DNA of 64,000 bases from Episyrphus balteatus. Taxonomy: Eukaryota > Arthropoda > Insecta > Diptera > Syrphidae. The DNA is taken from the NCBI RefSeq assembly GCF_945859705.1, contig NC_079134.1:31544136-31608135 (forward strand), given 5' to 3'. Below are positions 1 to 12,497 of the stretch, in pieces. A program made the translations under genes and the position numbers. How positions within the stretch are numbered: position 1 is the stretch's first letter; every line of letters starts with the position of its first letter. Under the pieces are notes generated by a model. That model was not told the DNA's origin. It worked only from the letters and a program-made list of their open reading frames with translations, and ran no database searches.

Positions 1-34
1 ATATATACCAAACCCATCATCACACACCAGTACC

Positions 35-130
35 GCCGTCATCTCCCACCTACATAATACTCTCGATTCTCGTATGTTGAGAGCCGTCATCTCCCACCTA
101 CATAATACTCTCGATTCTCGTATGTTGAGA
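35..130. repeat. Perfect 2 x 48-bp tandem duplication
   Basis: The unit beginning GCCGTCATCTCCCACC occupies 35-82 and is repeated without change at 83-130. The two copies are identical over all 48 bases, which suggests a recent duplication. No function is apparent. Confidence 0.95.
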
Positions 131-1705
131 ATTTATATGAATATATCTCTCTTTCGATAAAATGCCACTTTGTATAGATGAGGACGAATCTTATATTTTC
201 ATTGATTTGTTATGGCGCTGAGAGGAAGAAAACATTGTGCTTGTGCTGTGCTGTGCTGCACCAACCGGAGGGAATAAAAGGGATTTCATGCAAAATGAAA
301 ATCCTTCGTACCCTATTTCTGTTGAAGTAGAGAAGAGAATTGCTAGAGTTGAAAATAAAAGGAAAATCCCAATACTTCAATTTTTTTTTTTATTTTTTGT
401 ATATGCAAGTTTGAGATTATTTTTAGGAGAGTGTGGGATCAAACAAGAAGCCATTTTCTTGGAAGCATATTCCTGCATTTAATTTAAATATTTTGTTTTT
501 TAAATAATTTATCGGAAATTAAATGACAGTCCGCTCAGGGTATATCGATCAGTCTTAATAAATTTTTGGTAATTTTTTGACGAACAAAAATACTTGAAGT
601 TGAATATTGTGAGGTGAGAATAAGTGTCTTGAGACAATTACAATTTTTGGTTAAGTGATCTAATTGGGGAATTCGAAGTCCTCCATGGAAAGAAATATTT
701 CAGATAGAATTAACAAATGATAAAATTGTTTTAGCTTCCTTAGCAATGTGGAAATGAACCCCTTATTTTCCTAGAAAAATTCTCGTTGTTAGGTAATGTT
801 CCTAGAAATATTTGAAAACATTTATAGTTTTATTGACAAGAATTTTTGTAGTAAAACATTTTTATTATCTATTTCAAAAGTTGCAAGGAGCTTCTAAAGT
901 TAAGTTTTGAAAAATTCAATTAAGAAAAACTTGTGAAACGAATTCTAACCCCACACTGATTTTTAGATTTGAGGTATTCAAGTAGATTAGACTGGAAGTA
1001 GTAGATTAGCCTTTTTTAAATTATTTATATTAAATAGATTTTTTTTTTTTTTGAAAATAGTCCCTTCATTTTCTTAAAAATAAGAGTCAAACTTGATTGC
1101 TCCAGCTTTTTATCGTCTTCATATCAATAGTAATCAGTTTTTCAGCCATTTGAAAAAATATTCTGAAATATTGAAAAAAATTCGAAGACTGCCGCGGTAC
1201 AGTAATTACATTGCATTTTTTATCAACTTACATAAGCGATTATAAATATTTATTTATTTTTTATTTATGCAGAATTTTATTTTTCTTTTTTCTGTGATAT
1301 TAAATCAAGTTTACCAAGAAAAAATAAAGTGGTTGTATGTAAAATCGGTTTACGGACGATAGTTAAAAATCAGCATTTCTCAGTATGTATACTATATGCA
1401 AAAGTATAGGTACAAAAAAAATTTTACCTTCAAAGCCTTTAATTTCTCCTAAAGAATTAAACCATAACTAAAGCCTATATTATATGTTTTTAAGCCTATA
1501 TGTTTTCTTAAAACCACACATGTTTCATGAAAAAAGCGAAAAAAAAATAACTTTTTTTTCTCTACACATCATACTGCCAATATTTTTACATGACAAGCTA
1601 TAATAAATTTTATATATTCTGAAAGCTTATTATTTTAGCTTTCAATATTTCTTTCAATCATGTTTTTACAACACCTAGAAATAATCATTTTTATCAAAAA
1701 ACAAT
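131..1705. other. AT-rich stretch without recognisable gene or repeat
   Basis: Very AT-rich noncoding sequence with poly-T and poly-A runs (for example near 390 and 1040). Open frames in it are short and of biased composition. Nothing recognisable was seen. Confidence 0.5.
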
Positions 1706-1918
1706 ACCGACTTCCATGGATCAAAACTGGGTTTTATGGCTTTTCTAATAGTTGCTATAGCCAAAAATGAACGAAATAGAAATGGGACAACATCGCAGCC
1801 AACATCTTTCCAATACAAAAAGAATCATTAAAATTGGTTCACTCAGTCCAAAGTTATGAAGTAACAAACACAAAAAAATACAGACGCATTGAATACTTCC
1901 TCCATTTTGGAAGTCGGT
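1706..1918. mobile_element. Short interspersed element with ACCGACTTCC / GGAAGTCGGT ends, copy 1
   Basis: The copy begins ACCGACTTCCATGG and ends TTTGGAAGTCGGT, so the termini are inverted repeats of about 10 bp. A second copy with the same body lies at 12498-12721: both contain CTTTCCAATACAAAAAGAAT and CACTCAGTCCAAAGTTATGA. It is a non-autonomous repeat. Ends of the type ACCGACTTCC are common in insect repeats, but the superfamily is not certain. Confidence 0.8.
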
Positions 1919-2332
1919 AAAAGAGGTGGAATTTTTTGAATGCAATCATTTTTCATCAAAAAAGTAAAAAAAAAAAAAACAAATGTTTTTTCTTCGATTT
2001 CGATTTGTTCCATTTTTTTATTTGACAACTTATAATATCATTGAAAAGCTAATCATTAGCTTCATCTTTAAAAATTTACTTCAGCCATATCTGTACGACA
2101 CCTACAAAAAAAAGTTAAACTAATCTTTTGTTCTCGCTCGTCTCGATCCGTGCAAGCTTCGTATAGTTCGTACCAAATACATACATTGATTCTTTTAAAA
2201 TGGTAAGAATTCATGTTAATTACGGAGTATCCACCAAAGTGTTTTTCTAAACAATTATTTATGATGCTGCATTCGGTCCAGTTGAGTGTTCTTTACTCGA
2301 TACCTGACTGTCGCTTTAATACTTCTTACGTA

Positions 2333-2766
2333 CACAGAGAAAAATAGACCACATAAAATAGAACAAAAACAATAAGATTTCTCTATGGTTTTCATCCAAG
2401 AAGGAAACCTTATTAAAACAATCGGGTTTTCCTTATTGTTTTAAAATCTGCAAAAAAATAAAAAAAAAAAAACGATCACCAGGCTGGGAATCGAACTGGA
2501 GACTTCAAATCATTAGTCGCCCACCTTACCACCTGAGCCAACCTGCCATGAAAATATTGATAGCGATTTTTGTTCTAGTGCTAAGTTGCAAAAAAATCAA
2601 CTTTTCAGTCAAATTTTAATAAGATTTTCTCTATAAAAATAATAAGAAATCTCCTTAAAAAAACCTTATTAATCGTTGATTTTAATAAGATTTCCTTATG
2701 AAATGTATGGAAGGTAAAACAATATGGCAATCTGTTAGTTTTTAGCGGGTCATATTTTTCTCTGTG
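2333..2766. mobile_element. MITE with TA target duplication and an internal tRNA-like segment
   Basis: Terminal inverted repeats read CACAGAGAAAAATA on the left (2333) and the exact complement on the right (ending 2766), followed by a shared GACC. The element is flanked by TA on both sides (2331-2332 and 2767-2768). Subterminal CTTATTAAAA / TTTTAATAAG motifs add further inverted symmetry. No transposase is encoded. A degenerate tRNA-like segment on the minus strand is embedded in the middle. Confidence 0.8.
2474..2547 (-). pseudogene. tRNA-like sequence with intact Pol III A and B boxes
   Basis: On the minus strand the sequence contains TGGCTCAGGTGG, which fits the A-box consensus at every fixed position, and AGTTCGATTCC, a near-perfect B box, at tRNA-like spacing. 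The 5' end GGCAGGT has no good complement at the 3' end, and the T stem does not pair cleanly. It is therefore a tRNA-derived sequence or tRNA pseudogene rather than a working tRNA. It lies inside the TA-flanked MITE. Confidence 0.6.
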
Positions 2767-3583
2767 TATGTGAGTACAAAATACCGTTAAGTGTAAATCT
2801 GATAAGTCCTGCTTATTGGAACAGACAATATATCTCAAACCAAAATACCGCATCCTCCCGAGTATTCTATGTATCCTCTTTTCCCCAATATACCTTCTAA
2901 AAGGACACATCCCCTAAAATTCAATTTGAAATTTTTCACTTTAAACATGAATAAATGATATCCGCAAGGTTAAATTTATGGTTGTGTAGGTATAGAATTG
3001 TATATATACATTCAGAGTAGGTATAAGTACTTTAAACAGAGTAGAGAGAGTTTGTGCATTTCCTTCCTATTTCGTGTTTCCTATTTGACGGATACGAATG
3101 GAGGAGGCTGCTGGCAGCAACCCGAATTTCAAATCAAATTGAAATATTACCTACCAGTTTTTAGGCTCTATACGTATAGCTACATATATATTTTATTTTT
3201 CAGTTTTTTTTGTTTATTTCTTTTTGTTATAAAGTAAAAACAAGTAAAATGAAATAAGATACCTTAACAATAAAAATATATAAAATACAACAAGGTAAAA
3301 GGTACAACCAAAATGATTTAAATTGCGAATGGGTTTAAAATTCTCCTACCTCTTGACTTTCTTCTTCTTTTTCTTATTCTCTATTATACTATCGGCTGCT
3401 AAATGAAATTCCTTTTGTTTTGTGATTTTTGAGAAAATTTCAACTTGAAGAGCTTATACCTAAACTCCTATAATATTGAAGAAACAAAGACTCCCATTGT
3501 TACCAAATGAACAGGAAGCTAAACGGTTTCAAGATAAAAAAAAAAAAGAAGATACGTTATTCTATGAGTTCTCTCTCCCTGTG

Positions 3584-5617
3584 CAGGGGCGGATCCAGGC
3601 GGGGGGGGGCACAAGGGCCGGATTGGCAAAAAAACAGCAATAACAGTTAGAAATAAAGTGAAGTGCCATACGACTGACTAACAAGCAGAAAATTTTAACG
3701 ACCCACAGTGGTCTTAAACCTGGCCAAAAATATTAGGCACATTTCCCACATCAAATAGGTACCAAATGACCAAAAAGTTATTCGGAAGGCAAAATTTTCA
3801 TTTTCTTGTTACAGTAAAAGCCACTTAAGTGCTAACCCTCTTACTCCTGGATTAGCCGGAAGAAAAAAAATATAAAAAATCAGAAAATGAACGTACAATT
3901 CTGTGCTATATTAAAGTTAGTAATCTATTCTTTATTTCATTTTTTGACTTAAGTTGTTTCACCAAATAGTTTTTGAGAAATTAAGTTTTAAAGATGAAAT
4001 TTTGAAAAAAAAAATGTTTACGTTTTTTAATTGATTTTGTATAAAATTTTGCAAAATTATGGACATAATTATACCATTAGTTAATGACCTAGTAGTTTTT
4101 AGTCAAATACTAAAGACTTCATTCTAATAAATATTAAAGTTCCTAAGAATAACAAAAAAAACTGAATCATACTTTTTTTGCCGGGAAACCCAGTTTTGTT
4201 TTTTTTTTATTTGCATTAACCTTTTGTAACCGAAGGTCGTAAATTTAAAAATTAATAAGTCAATCGATTGGCCTTTATATTTAATAAAATACGTATTTTT
4301 TAAAAATTCAATAAAGTCATTATTAACTTAGTTATTTCGATATTTTGGGAGTAAAAAAAAATTTAAATAATTTATTTTTATATAAAAATGCAAAAATGTA
4401 AGCAAAAAACTATCTAATATTAATAATTTTTAGGCACTTTCCCAAAATCCAAAAATAAAACCCCGTGGGGTTTACTAACAAAAACTATTTTTTTTTTTCT
4501 GAATTTCGTAGTTTTTACACAAATTTGCTTATTTTCAAAAAAAGCCCAACTTTCAACATTAACTGTCAATTAAAAACTATTGGTGCTATTTATTAGAAAT
4601 TTGAAGTATTATTTCGATAAAGCAATACTTAAAGATTATAATATTAGAAGCTTCAAAAGAAAAAAAAAAATTGTTTGTAGAGCTTTTATGCAATCTTTTT
4701 CGGTTTGTTACAGAAATGTCACATGGAGCTACAAGGGGTTAAATTGTTTTATATCTCAAGAATATTGTGTTCAAATTGTAGGTCTCTTGGAGCCAAACTG
4801 ACCAAGTTATGAGTATTTTAATACTTCCCTTAGGAACGTTTTAGTCTTTTAGTCCAGAGTTCAAAACTTTAAATTGTTATCCCCACAACTAATGTTTTCA
4901 ACGCCGGTACTCCTCATAACTTCAAAACTACTGCACCGATTCTTTTGAAATTTGGAACACTATTTTTTTTTACATATTTTTAAAGGTATCCCTGGAGAAA
5001 TTTTCTAAATAAAATAATATTTATAAAAATCTATAAGTAAGGGTCGCTTTTGAGGAGTTTTTTTTTCAAGGGGTCTTTATTTTCGGGGTGGAAACTTGGG
5101 CAAACTTCTGAAATGCAAGTTTGTTCTACATATCCAGCAGTTCTATAATATATAGTTTATGCAATTTTGTGACGTGTTCCGCTATTTTAAAAACACTAAT
5201 GTTAAAAAAAAAACAACGAAAAAAGTGCAAATTTTTTAACCCCTCTGTATGAAAAAATAGAGTTGCATATACAATTATTTTATTTATATCATTCAATGTC
5301 ATTCGATGTCCATATCAAAATTTTTCACCAAAATCACTTTGAAAATTCACTTTTTTTTTAAATCGAAAAAAAAAATTCGTGTGTACCCAACAAATAGCCG
5401 TTTATTTATTTGTGAGGTGGAGCTTTTCATGGGAAAGGGATGCAATAATCAACAAAATTCGCATTTTTAGCCAGAAATAGACAAGAGTTTCACTCAAGTT
5501 CTTTCTGTTATTATTCATATATTTTTAAAACTCTTATAGTTAGATTTCCTTTAAGTATGAACTTTAAGTTCTGGGGGGGGCACGTGCCCCCGTGCCCCCC
5601 CCCTGGATCCGCCTATG
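3584..5617. mobile_element. hAT-type transposon, 2.03 kb, non-autonomous, 8-bp TSD
   Basis: The left end reads CAGGGGCGGATCCAGG and the right end is its near complement, CCTGGATCCGCCTATG, each followed inward by G or C runs and GGCAC. The element is flanked by the identical 8-bp duplication TCCCTGTG (3576-3583 and 5618-5625). CAG...-type ends with an 8-bp duplication are diagnostic of hAT elements. The interior is AT-rich and shows no transposase or BED finger. It contains an 'ACTGCACCGATTCTTTTGAA' type motif near 4930 that recurs in other repeats here. Confidence 0.92.
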
Positions 5618-5625
5618 TCCCTGTG

Positions 5626-6483
5626 TATCTGTCTAACCTATATTTAGCTAAAACACACAATAACGAATTCAGAGAATATACTGCTCAATTGTTTAAATAG
5701 CTGATATAGATATATTCTTACCTATGTCTGTATGTTTGAATGAAAACCTAGATGGCGCACACAACATTTAGACGGAAACAATAGAAAAAGCCATTGTTGA
5801 CATAGCAATTATTATTATGTTTTTAAGCTTTTGTTCCCGAAGAAGACAATTTTTGTTGAAATTATTATGAGAGATATTTTTGATAAAAGTTATAGGTAAC
5901 ATTTACACAAAAAGAAGTGGAAGAAGTCATTTCGATTTTAAAGAACTAATTTGGAAATTTATTGAAAGAGAAACATTTAGGTACTTAAAACGTTTGTTTT
6001 TTTATTTTATTTTTTTTTTTTATGAAAATGATGAGTGTAGGCTTTTAAAAAACACTATGTGAATCATTATTTGTTTGTTTTATAAGAAAAAAAATAAAAC
6101 TGTTATTTTAAGATAAATTTAAGTTCTAAAAAAATGTGTGTTTTGTCGAAAACGTATAAAAGATTGTACTTAAAAGAACTATATTTTCATTTCAAGGCCT
6201 CGACATTTCCATTTAGACAAATGATAAATAGGTACATACAGAGAGGACGTGGGTATAAAATTTTTCTATAAACTATTATTTTGTTTGTTTTTCCATGGTT
6301 TTTTTAAGTGCTTTCTAAGGACAATTTCGAACGAGTACATGAGTACAATACCTTTAAAAAAAAAAAAAAAAAATTCCAAGGAGTCAAACAAGCAGGCTTA
6401 CAATAATTTTACCATTTCCTCATTTGAATATATATATATATTATTTGCCTAAGCAAGTGAATTATATTACACAGAAACAAAAG
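5626..6483. other. AT-rich stretch without gene
   Basis: Between the hAT element and the minisatellite. Poly-A and poly-T tracts and short biased frames only; nothing recognised. Confidence 0.5.
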
Positions 6484-6914
6484 AGTTGTCATATTGACTA
6501 TTTTGGTAGGCAAAATGACAACTAAATAGTCAATTTTCAGCTGACAACTGCGATAGTCAATATGACATCCGAATTTTTTTCTACAACTCAGTAGTCTTTT
6601 AGTTGAAAGGAAGTTAAGGATCGATTGTCATATTGACCATCGCAGTAGGCAATATGACAATTGTTGGTGGTCAACTGTGGTAGTCCATATGACAACTTTT
6701 GGTAGTGAATATAACAATTTTAGTAGTCAACAAAAATTGTTGGTAGTCAATATGAAAATGTTTAAGTAGTCAATATGACAATTTTGGTAGTCAATATGAC
6801 AACTTTTGGTAGGAAATATGAAAACTTCGTTAGTCCAAATGACAACTGCAGTAGTCAATATTACAATTTGAATGGTCAATGTGGCAACTGCGGTAGTCAA
6901 TATGACAATTTCGG
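6484..6914. repeat. Minisatellite of about 20-bp units, GGTAGTCAATATGACAA
   Basis: About 15-20 imperfect units of the form TTTTGGTAGTCAATATGAC run in tandem. Each unit contains GTCAATATGAC, which is close to a palindrome. The first units lie in the opposite orientation (GTCATATTGAC). Open frames through the array on both strands are a by-product of the repeat and are not proteins. Confidence 0.85.
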
Positions 6915-7429
6915 TATTTGGTACTTTAACTATCGGACGAAAGTTAGAAATTTCGTTTTTATTGCTTTGAGAATTGTGAACAAAGTTTTCATTCAATAGT
7001 TGGGATATTTGGATCCAAAGAGAAGATAAGAGATAGCAGGGGTCAATAGACCCCTTAGTTGGAAGTGGCCGGATTTGAGTAAACGATCAGTAAACGAAAT
7101 CATTTTTAAAAGTTGGATAAAAAAGGAACAAACATTATACGCTTGAAGAACTTTTCTGGGTCACTTTAGATGTTTAAGTCCAATGAACCAAAACATTTTT
7201 AAAAAATCGAATTTTTAAGAAATATTTTGACAAAAAACCTAATTATTCAAAATCTTTCGAATCCTCGGAGTTTTAAATTTTGTATGTGTAGATTGTTTCC
7301 TGGAAAAATTACAAGAAAATTAAAATTACTAGATTATGTTTAAAGATATGACCACTTTTATAACGATAAACAAATTCGACTCTTTTTGTTACTTTTATAA
7401 CTTGAATAGCAAGTCGAATTTGAACATTT

Positions 7430-7585
7430 ATTTATAAATGCAACAAAACAGGGCTTTTCAGAGCAAAATAACAAAGAAAAATAAACACAATTTCTCGGCT
7501 GTTGTTTGTTTATTTCTTTTTGAATAAAAGCCTCGCTTTTTGTTTGTTATCTTGCTCTGAAAACCCCTGTTTTTTTTGCATTCAA
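7430..7585. repeat. Imperfect inverted repeat (hairpin) around 7510
   Basis: The left arm AACAGGGCTTTTCAGAGCAA is mirrored by TTGCTCTGAAAACCCCTGTT. The flanks TTTATAAATGCAA and TTGCATTCAAATTG are also partly complementary. This is the core of a decayed hairpin MITE. The rest of 6915-8465 is AT-rich with no gene; a lone GGGACACCCTGTATA at 8033-8048 resembles the end of the 48.5-kb inverted-repeat element. Confidence 0.6.
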
Positions 7586-8465
7586 ATTGTAATAACTTTC
7601 GTTGTAATTTCATCTTTGGATACGTTTTTGAAAACTGCAATAACACGGCAAGTTTTCAAAATAATAAACCAGTGTCACACAATACAAATTTTTTTCAAGG
7701 TGTTATTCTGAAATAAAAGTATGAAATTGAGTTTTTATAAAACATGGAACTGTTCATAAATTTGCATCAAAATGGGGTATGAAATAAAAAATATTTTGAT
7801 TACCTAATTAATTATTTCTTATTAGTTGGCAATGTTTAAGTGAAAGAATTGTAAAAAACAAAAATCAGTTATGAGCGGATTAAGCAAAATACTGTTGCCA
7901 AGTCGGGATTTTTCGAAATTTCACAAAAACTGCATTAAATCGAAAACCGTAAGGATTTGGGATGAACAAGTTACCAAATTCTGAGAGCCCTATAGTTGGC
8001 CTATCAGCATATTTTGTTTGATCCATTACTTTTGGGACACCCTGTATAGAGTAACTTTTTGTGGAAGAGTAAATTTCCTATCGATATGCATCCTTTTAAA
8101 AATTAAAAAAAAAATTAAAAATTTCAAAAAGTTTAAGCAAAACTTAAAAAGAAATACTAAATTGTTCATTTTCACGCTTTGAGTATTGAACTTGAAAGAG
8201 AAAAAAGAAGATAGCTATTTTAACTTTTCACATAATATGTAGTTAACAAATTTGAATGCGGTTAAAATTGGATAAAATATGGACTTTCGAAATCTACTAT
8301 ATTTTGGTCTTTTTGAACTATTTTTCTTTAAAACATTAAAGAATTTTGTTAAAAAAAAAAGACTTTCAATTTCTATGAACAGTACAGTTATTAATAGGTA
8401 TAAAATCAAAAGCACTATCATGACTAAAAATAAAAACTAAATATAAAATTACTTCATCAAAATAA

Positions 8466-10527
8466 CACGGTGTTACAAAAATGAGGTTTCAAAATATACG
8501 CGGGGGGAGACCTATCAGGTTTTGTAGAGCTAGTCGTACTGATTACGAAACGGTATTTGAAAATCCCCTAACACCCCCAAAATCTGGAGTTACGGGCAAA
8601 AAACGGTTTTTTGGACCTTCACCCATTGACAAAATTCTAGCTTCGTCAATTTTTTAACCATTTTCGATTTTTTTACAGTTTCTGATAGAAGATAAATATA
8701 CCTCTTAACAATGTATAAAACATGTAACTCGGTTAAACCACTTAGAATTTATAAGCTGTCAAAGTTCAAAAATTCCATTTTTTTCGTCATTTGCCCAATT
8801 TCGGCATCAATTTAAAGTATATGTTTTCAAAACAACACGCTATTTAAAAAATATATTCTAAAACTATAGGGTAAAAGCGGGTGAGATGGCATACCTTTTT
8901 TGTTTTTGTCATATTTTTCAAAGTAAACCACATTTCATATTTCTAACAATGCAAAAATGTTCTATATTCAATATCCAACGTATCGTTTGTTTTACAGAAT
9001 TTTATATTTTAAATTTATATTTTTAAATTAATATAGAAAAAAAGTTTAAAAAAAACCATCTCCCCCTATAGGGTGGGTGAGATGGCGCATGAGTTTGTTT
9101 TAGGTTTCTATTGCCAAATTCATTGCAAAAATGGTTGAACGATGTGAAGGAGTCAAGCACCAATGCATGCTGTATAATAGATAGCAACTAGTCGTCTTTT
9201 TTATAAAATTTGAACTTGGCTTAATTACTTAAAAAAATATTTTGAGGGTGATATGGCACATGCTAAAACTATACTCAATTAAAAAATTCTAGTAGGGAAT
9301 GCGCCATTTCACCCTCAAAAAACTGCGCCATCTCACCTTTTTGTGCATAACTTATATTCGTAAGCACCCATAAAAAGCAGATAGAACTAGAGCTCAGATT
9401 TCACACGCAATGCATAACTTATACTTTCTTGTATGTATTGGTGTATCAAGGGCATCTAAGATCCCAACAACTCACAAAATATCGGAACAAAAAAAAAAGG
9501 GAGAAAAAAAAATTCGAAAAAAATCATCACATGATTTGCTTTGAAATTTTTTTTTATTTTTTGTATCACAGGTAAAGAGACGATTACTGGCTACTTCGAT
9601 TCAAAATATTTAAAGAAACCTAAAAATATTTTTAGTACATTTTTAGAGCAATAAATGTAAAAGATATTTAAAGTGCGCCATCTCACCCGCCGCGCCATAT
9701 CACCCGCTTTTACCCTATCTATTTCCCAATCAATCGAGGTATTTTTTATGAAAACCACTTCAAAATTGGCTTAGAAAAAAAATTTTTCGATTTCAACCCA
9801 GATACAGAAATTCGAACTTTTAGGTATAGAACAAAAATGTTGTTTCGGCACGTAGTAGGATAACTTGGGCGCCAGGATTTGATAACGGGTTTTTGTAAAG
9901 GAGCTCAATACAAACATTTTTTTCTTTGGGAGGGGATTCTATCTCTGCCCGTTTAGGTGGGAGGGGCATTTTTCTAAAAAAACATTATCAAAATAAAAAA
10001 AATATTAAAAACAACATCAACACTTACAGTAATAAATGATACCATTTCCGAAAGGCAAAATTGTACATTTGATTCTAATTTTCAAATCAATATAATATAA
10101 CCAATAGTTTTTGAAATAATCGATTTCAAAGTTAAAAATAGGAGAACAAAATTTTTTTAAAACTCATTTTATACTATTTTTGTCCAGACTGTGAATTTTA
10201 GTAAAAAAATTATTCACAAAGAAAACTGCCTCAATTGATTCCTTATCGAAACTGAAAACTATATGTTTCTATGTCTTCTAGTTTTTGAGAAAAATGAAAA
10301 ATTATTTTATCAGGTTTTTCTTTTTTCAAAATATTTTTTGTTTTTATTTGTTTTTATTTTTCAATTTTCTCATTGACGAAGCTAGAATTTTTTCAATGGG
10401 TGAAGGTCAAAAAAACCGTTTTTTTTTCCGTAACTCCAGATTTTGGGGGTGTTAGGGGATTTTCAAATACTAGCCCTACAAAACCTCATAGGTCTCCGCC
10501 CGCGTATATTTGGAGTGGTACACCGTG
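8466..10527. mobile_element. Long-TIR element with CACGGTGT ends and TAA duplication
   Basis: The left end is CACGGTGTTACAAAA and the right end, read inward, is CACGGTGTACCACTCC. The arms remain recognisable for about 200 bp, including TTTGAAAATCCCCTAACA, AAAATCTGGAGTTACGG and TTCTAGCTTCGTCAAT on both sides. TAA flanks each end (8463-8465 and 10528-10530). No transposase is visible. The element was later hit by the pogo-like MITE at 8869-9715, so its original length was about 1.2 kb. Confidence 0.85.
8869..9715. mobile_element. TA-flanked MITE with repeated GGGTGAGATGGC motifs, probably pogo-related
   Basis: The ends are GGGTAAAAGCGGGTGAGA and its complement, with TA on both sides (8867-8868 and 9716-9717). 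The motif GGGTGAGATGGC or its complement appears at least six times (near 8879, 9068, 9245, 9299, 9325, 9680 and 9695), like repeated transposase-binding sites. There is no coding sequence. The architecture parallels the pogo-like element at 61293-62909, whose motif is GGGTGACTTTGGC. It is inserted inside the CACGGTGT element. Confidence 0.85.
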
Positions 10528-10530
10528 TAA

Positions 10531-12497
10531 TTATTCAATTTGAAGAAACAGCTAATTAAATCTAAATTTAAATCCAAAAATCTTTTTATTAGACATAAGG
10601 TAAAGTAGAATAAAATTGTCCTCTTTATATTTAAATCGTTACCGATTTAATTAAACCCTTAATCAAAATAAAATATCTTTAAATTCATGACGTGAATTGG
10701 TGGGTGCGTCCCTAATCTTTTAATCAACTGATGAAAGTTTTTTTTCCAGCAAAAACAAAAACCTATCTCTTAAATTTCCTTAAATACTGTTTTATTCTTC
10801 AACAAGGAAAAAAATTTATACCCACTTCAACCTTATAGAATAAAAAGCAAACAAAATTCTAAGGTACTTCTATACCTTCCATCAACTCTCAGTTGAAGGT
10901 ACTGTATTTCACTAACAGTTACCTTAATTAATCCACTCTGGCAAGAAAAAGAATAAGAAGAAATAAAAAAAAATTCCTGCTATACCTCAGCGTAACTCTT
11001 CAAGTAGAGCTAATGTTTCACCTTTTCAGACGTCCACCCTACGCGCACATTACCCTTGTCAACCCTTAAAAAAAATAATCCAAACCAAACTCAACTCAAC
11101 CTTACCAATTTCCCAAGCTAATTAATGCAAGAAAAACGCTCTATAAAAGTACCAGAAAAAAGGACCAACGGCAGTGGGAGTATATACTCCAACTTTACTT
11201 GCTCTCTTTTTGTTCATTCTATACTGTCGCTGTCGTTGTTATTGTTGTTGGTTTATATAAGGTTTTTGTCGTCGTAAATTTCAATTGAATCCTTCACATG
11301 TGAAGCACCTCCAATCAAGTACTGCAGATTCTTACTACATTTTGCCACCATTATTGTTCCACCTTCCTTCCAATCTCTCTCCGGATTCCCTCATTCTGGG
11401 TGTTTTTTTTTTTTTTTGTTGTTGATGTATAAAAAGCTCTGCGGAAGTCTTGAAATAATAAAACAAAAGGCACCCAAATGACAGCCCGCAAACGAACAAA
11501 ATCAATAAACCACAAGAGTATCCGCAATGTATTCTCTCCCCCCCTCCCAACCGTCAGCCTGCCACCCTTTCTATTGCAAAACCGCTTTCCAACATCCACA
11601 CAGGACCTCATCTGGTAACCCCCTTCCATCTATAAGCTTCTTATTCCCCAAGAAGTGTCAGTACAACAAGTTTAAATGTCCCAGGCTAAATTTGTATCTG
11701 TATATGTGTGTGTTTGTTTGTTTGTGTGTATTTAGTTTTGTTTGAATTGGTGAACCCTTCTTTTGTGGGTGACATACAAACAATCTTAGTCCGATCATTG
11801 GTCTCAACTCTCAACCCAATTTTAGTTGATGTTGTTGTTGTTGTTGTTGTTTTTATTTGTTGTCGTTGGTGGTTTTCCTTCATTTCACCGCATCATCAAC
11901 ATGCACGAGTGTCCTTCAAAGTTTAGTATTTGTCAAGGATTGACCCCATTCTAGGTAGGTATAAGGATTCTTCTCTTCAACATATATGTATGGCCCCCGT
12001 GTATTATAGAGAACACTATATTCTACGTGTAGGGATTTTATGGTTTCCACATTCGTGTCATATGAAACTCGCAGAGAATGCTTTGAAAGAGCAGATAAGG
12101 ACACTCTACACTTCATCTAACACTCTCACATCTTACTCACTCTGAAGGTAAAGTTACTTAATAAAAAAGTAGACAAAAAAAAACAGTCTTTTCTAGACAA
12201 AATAGATAAGATCGCAGCAACAAATATGGATTGGTGAATTTCTACAATATTTTTATTTTAATTATTTTCTGCTAGATTGTTCACTGTTCTTTAAAAAATA
12301 AATTGCACGATAACAATTGTACTTGTTTTCTTATGTTAAAAGTAGCTTTGAATATTGGATGTTAAAACTTCACTATTATTTTTTTTAAAGAAATTTCAAC
12401 AAAATTTAGATAATATAAAATTTCGTTTTATGTTACAAAAATATCTAGCTTTAAATGGTTTGTTTGACCAATAATCATTTTTTATAAAAAAAACAAA
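10531..12497. other. Apparently unique noncoding stretch with triplet repeats
   Basis: This stretch is less AT-rich than its neighbours. It holds a GTT run (about 11826-11850) and TTTTTT tracts. Open frames on both strands between 11335 and 12145 overlap each other and match no known family. No gene is supported. A regulatory role upstream of the Bruno promoter is possible but not shown. Confidence 0.4.

Noticed and set aside
237..482. 81-codon frame near the start of the window
   Set aside because: Ends in Phe-rich sequence from poly-T and matches no family; no splice or promoter support.
2474..2547. Functional tRNA gene
   Set aside because: The acceptor and T stems do not pair, and it lies inside a MITE; called tRNA-like only.
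6484..6914. CRISPR array
   Set aside because: Units are contiguous, imperfect and without unique spacers, and the genome is eukaryotic.
6727..6999. Open frames of 74 and 89 codons on both strands
   Set aside because: They are translations of the minisatellite units.
8033..8048. GGGACACCCTGTATA, like an end of the 48.5-kb element
   Set aside because: No matching opposite end or arm was found nearby; may be a decayed fragment or chance.
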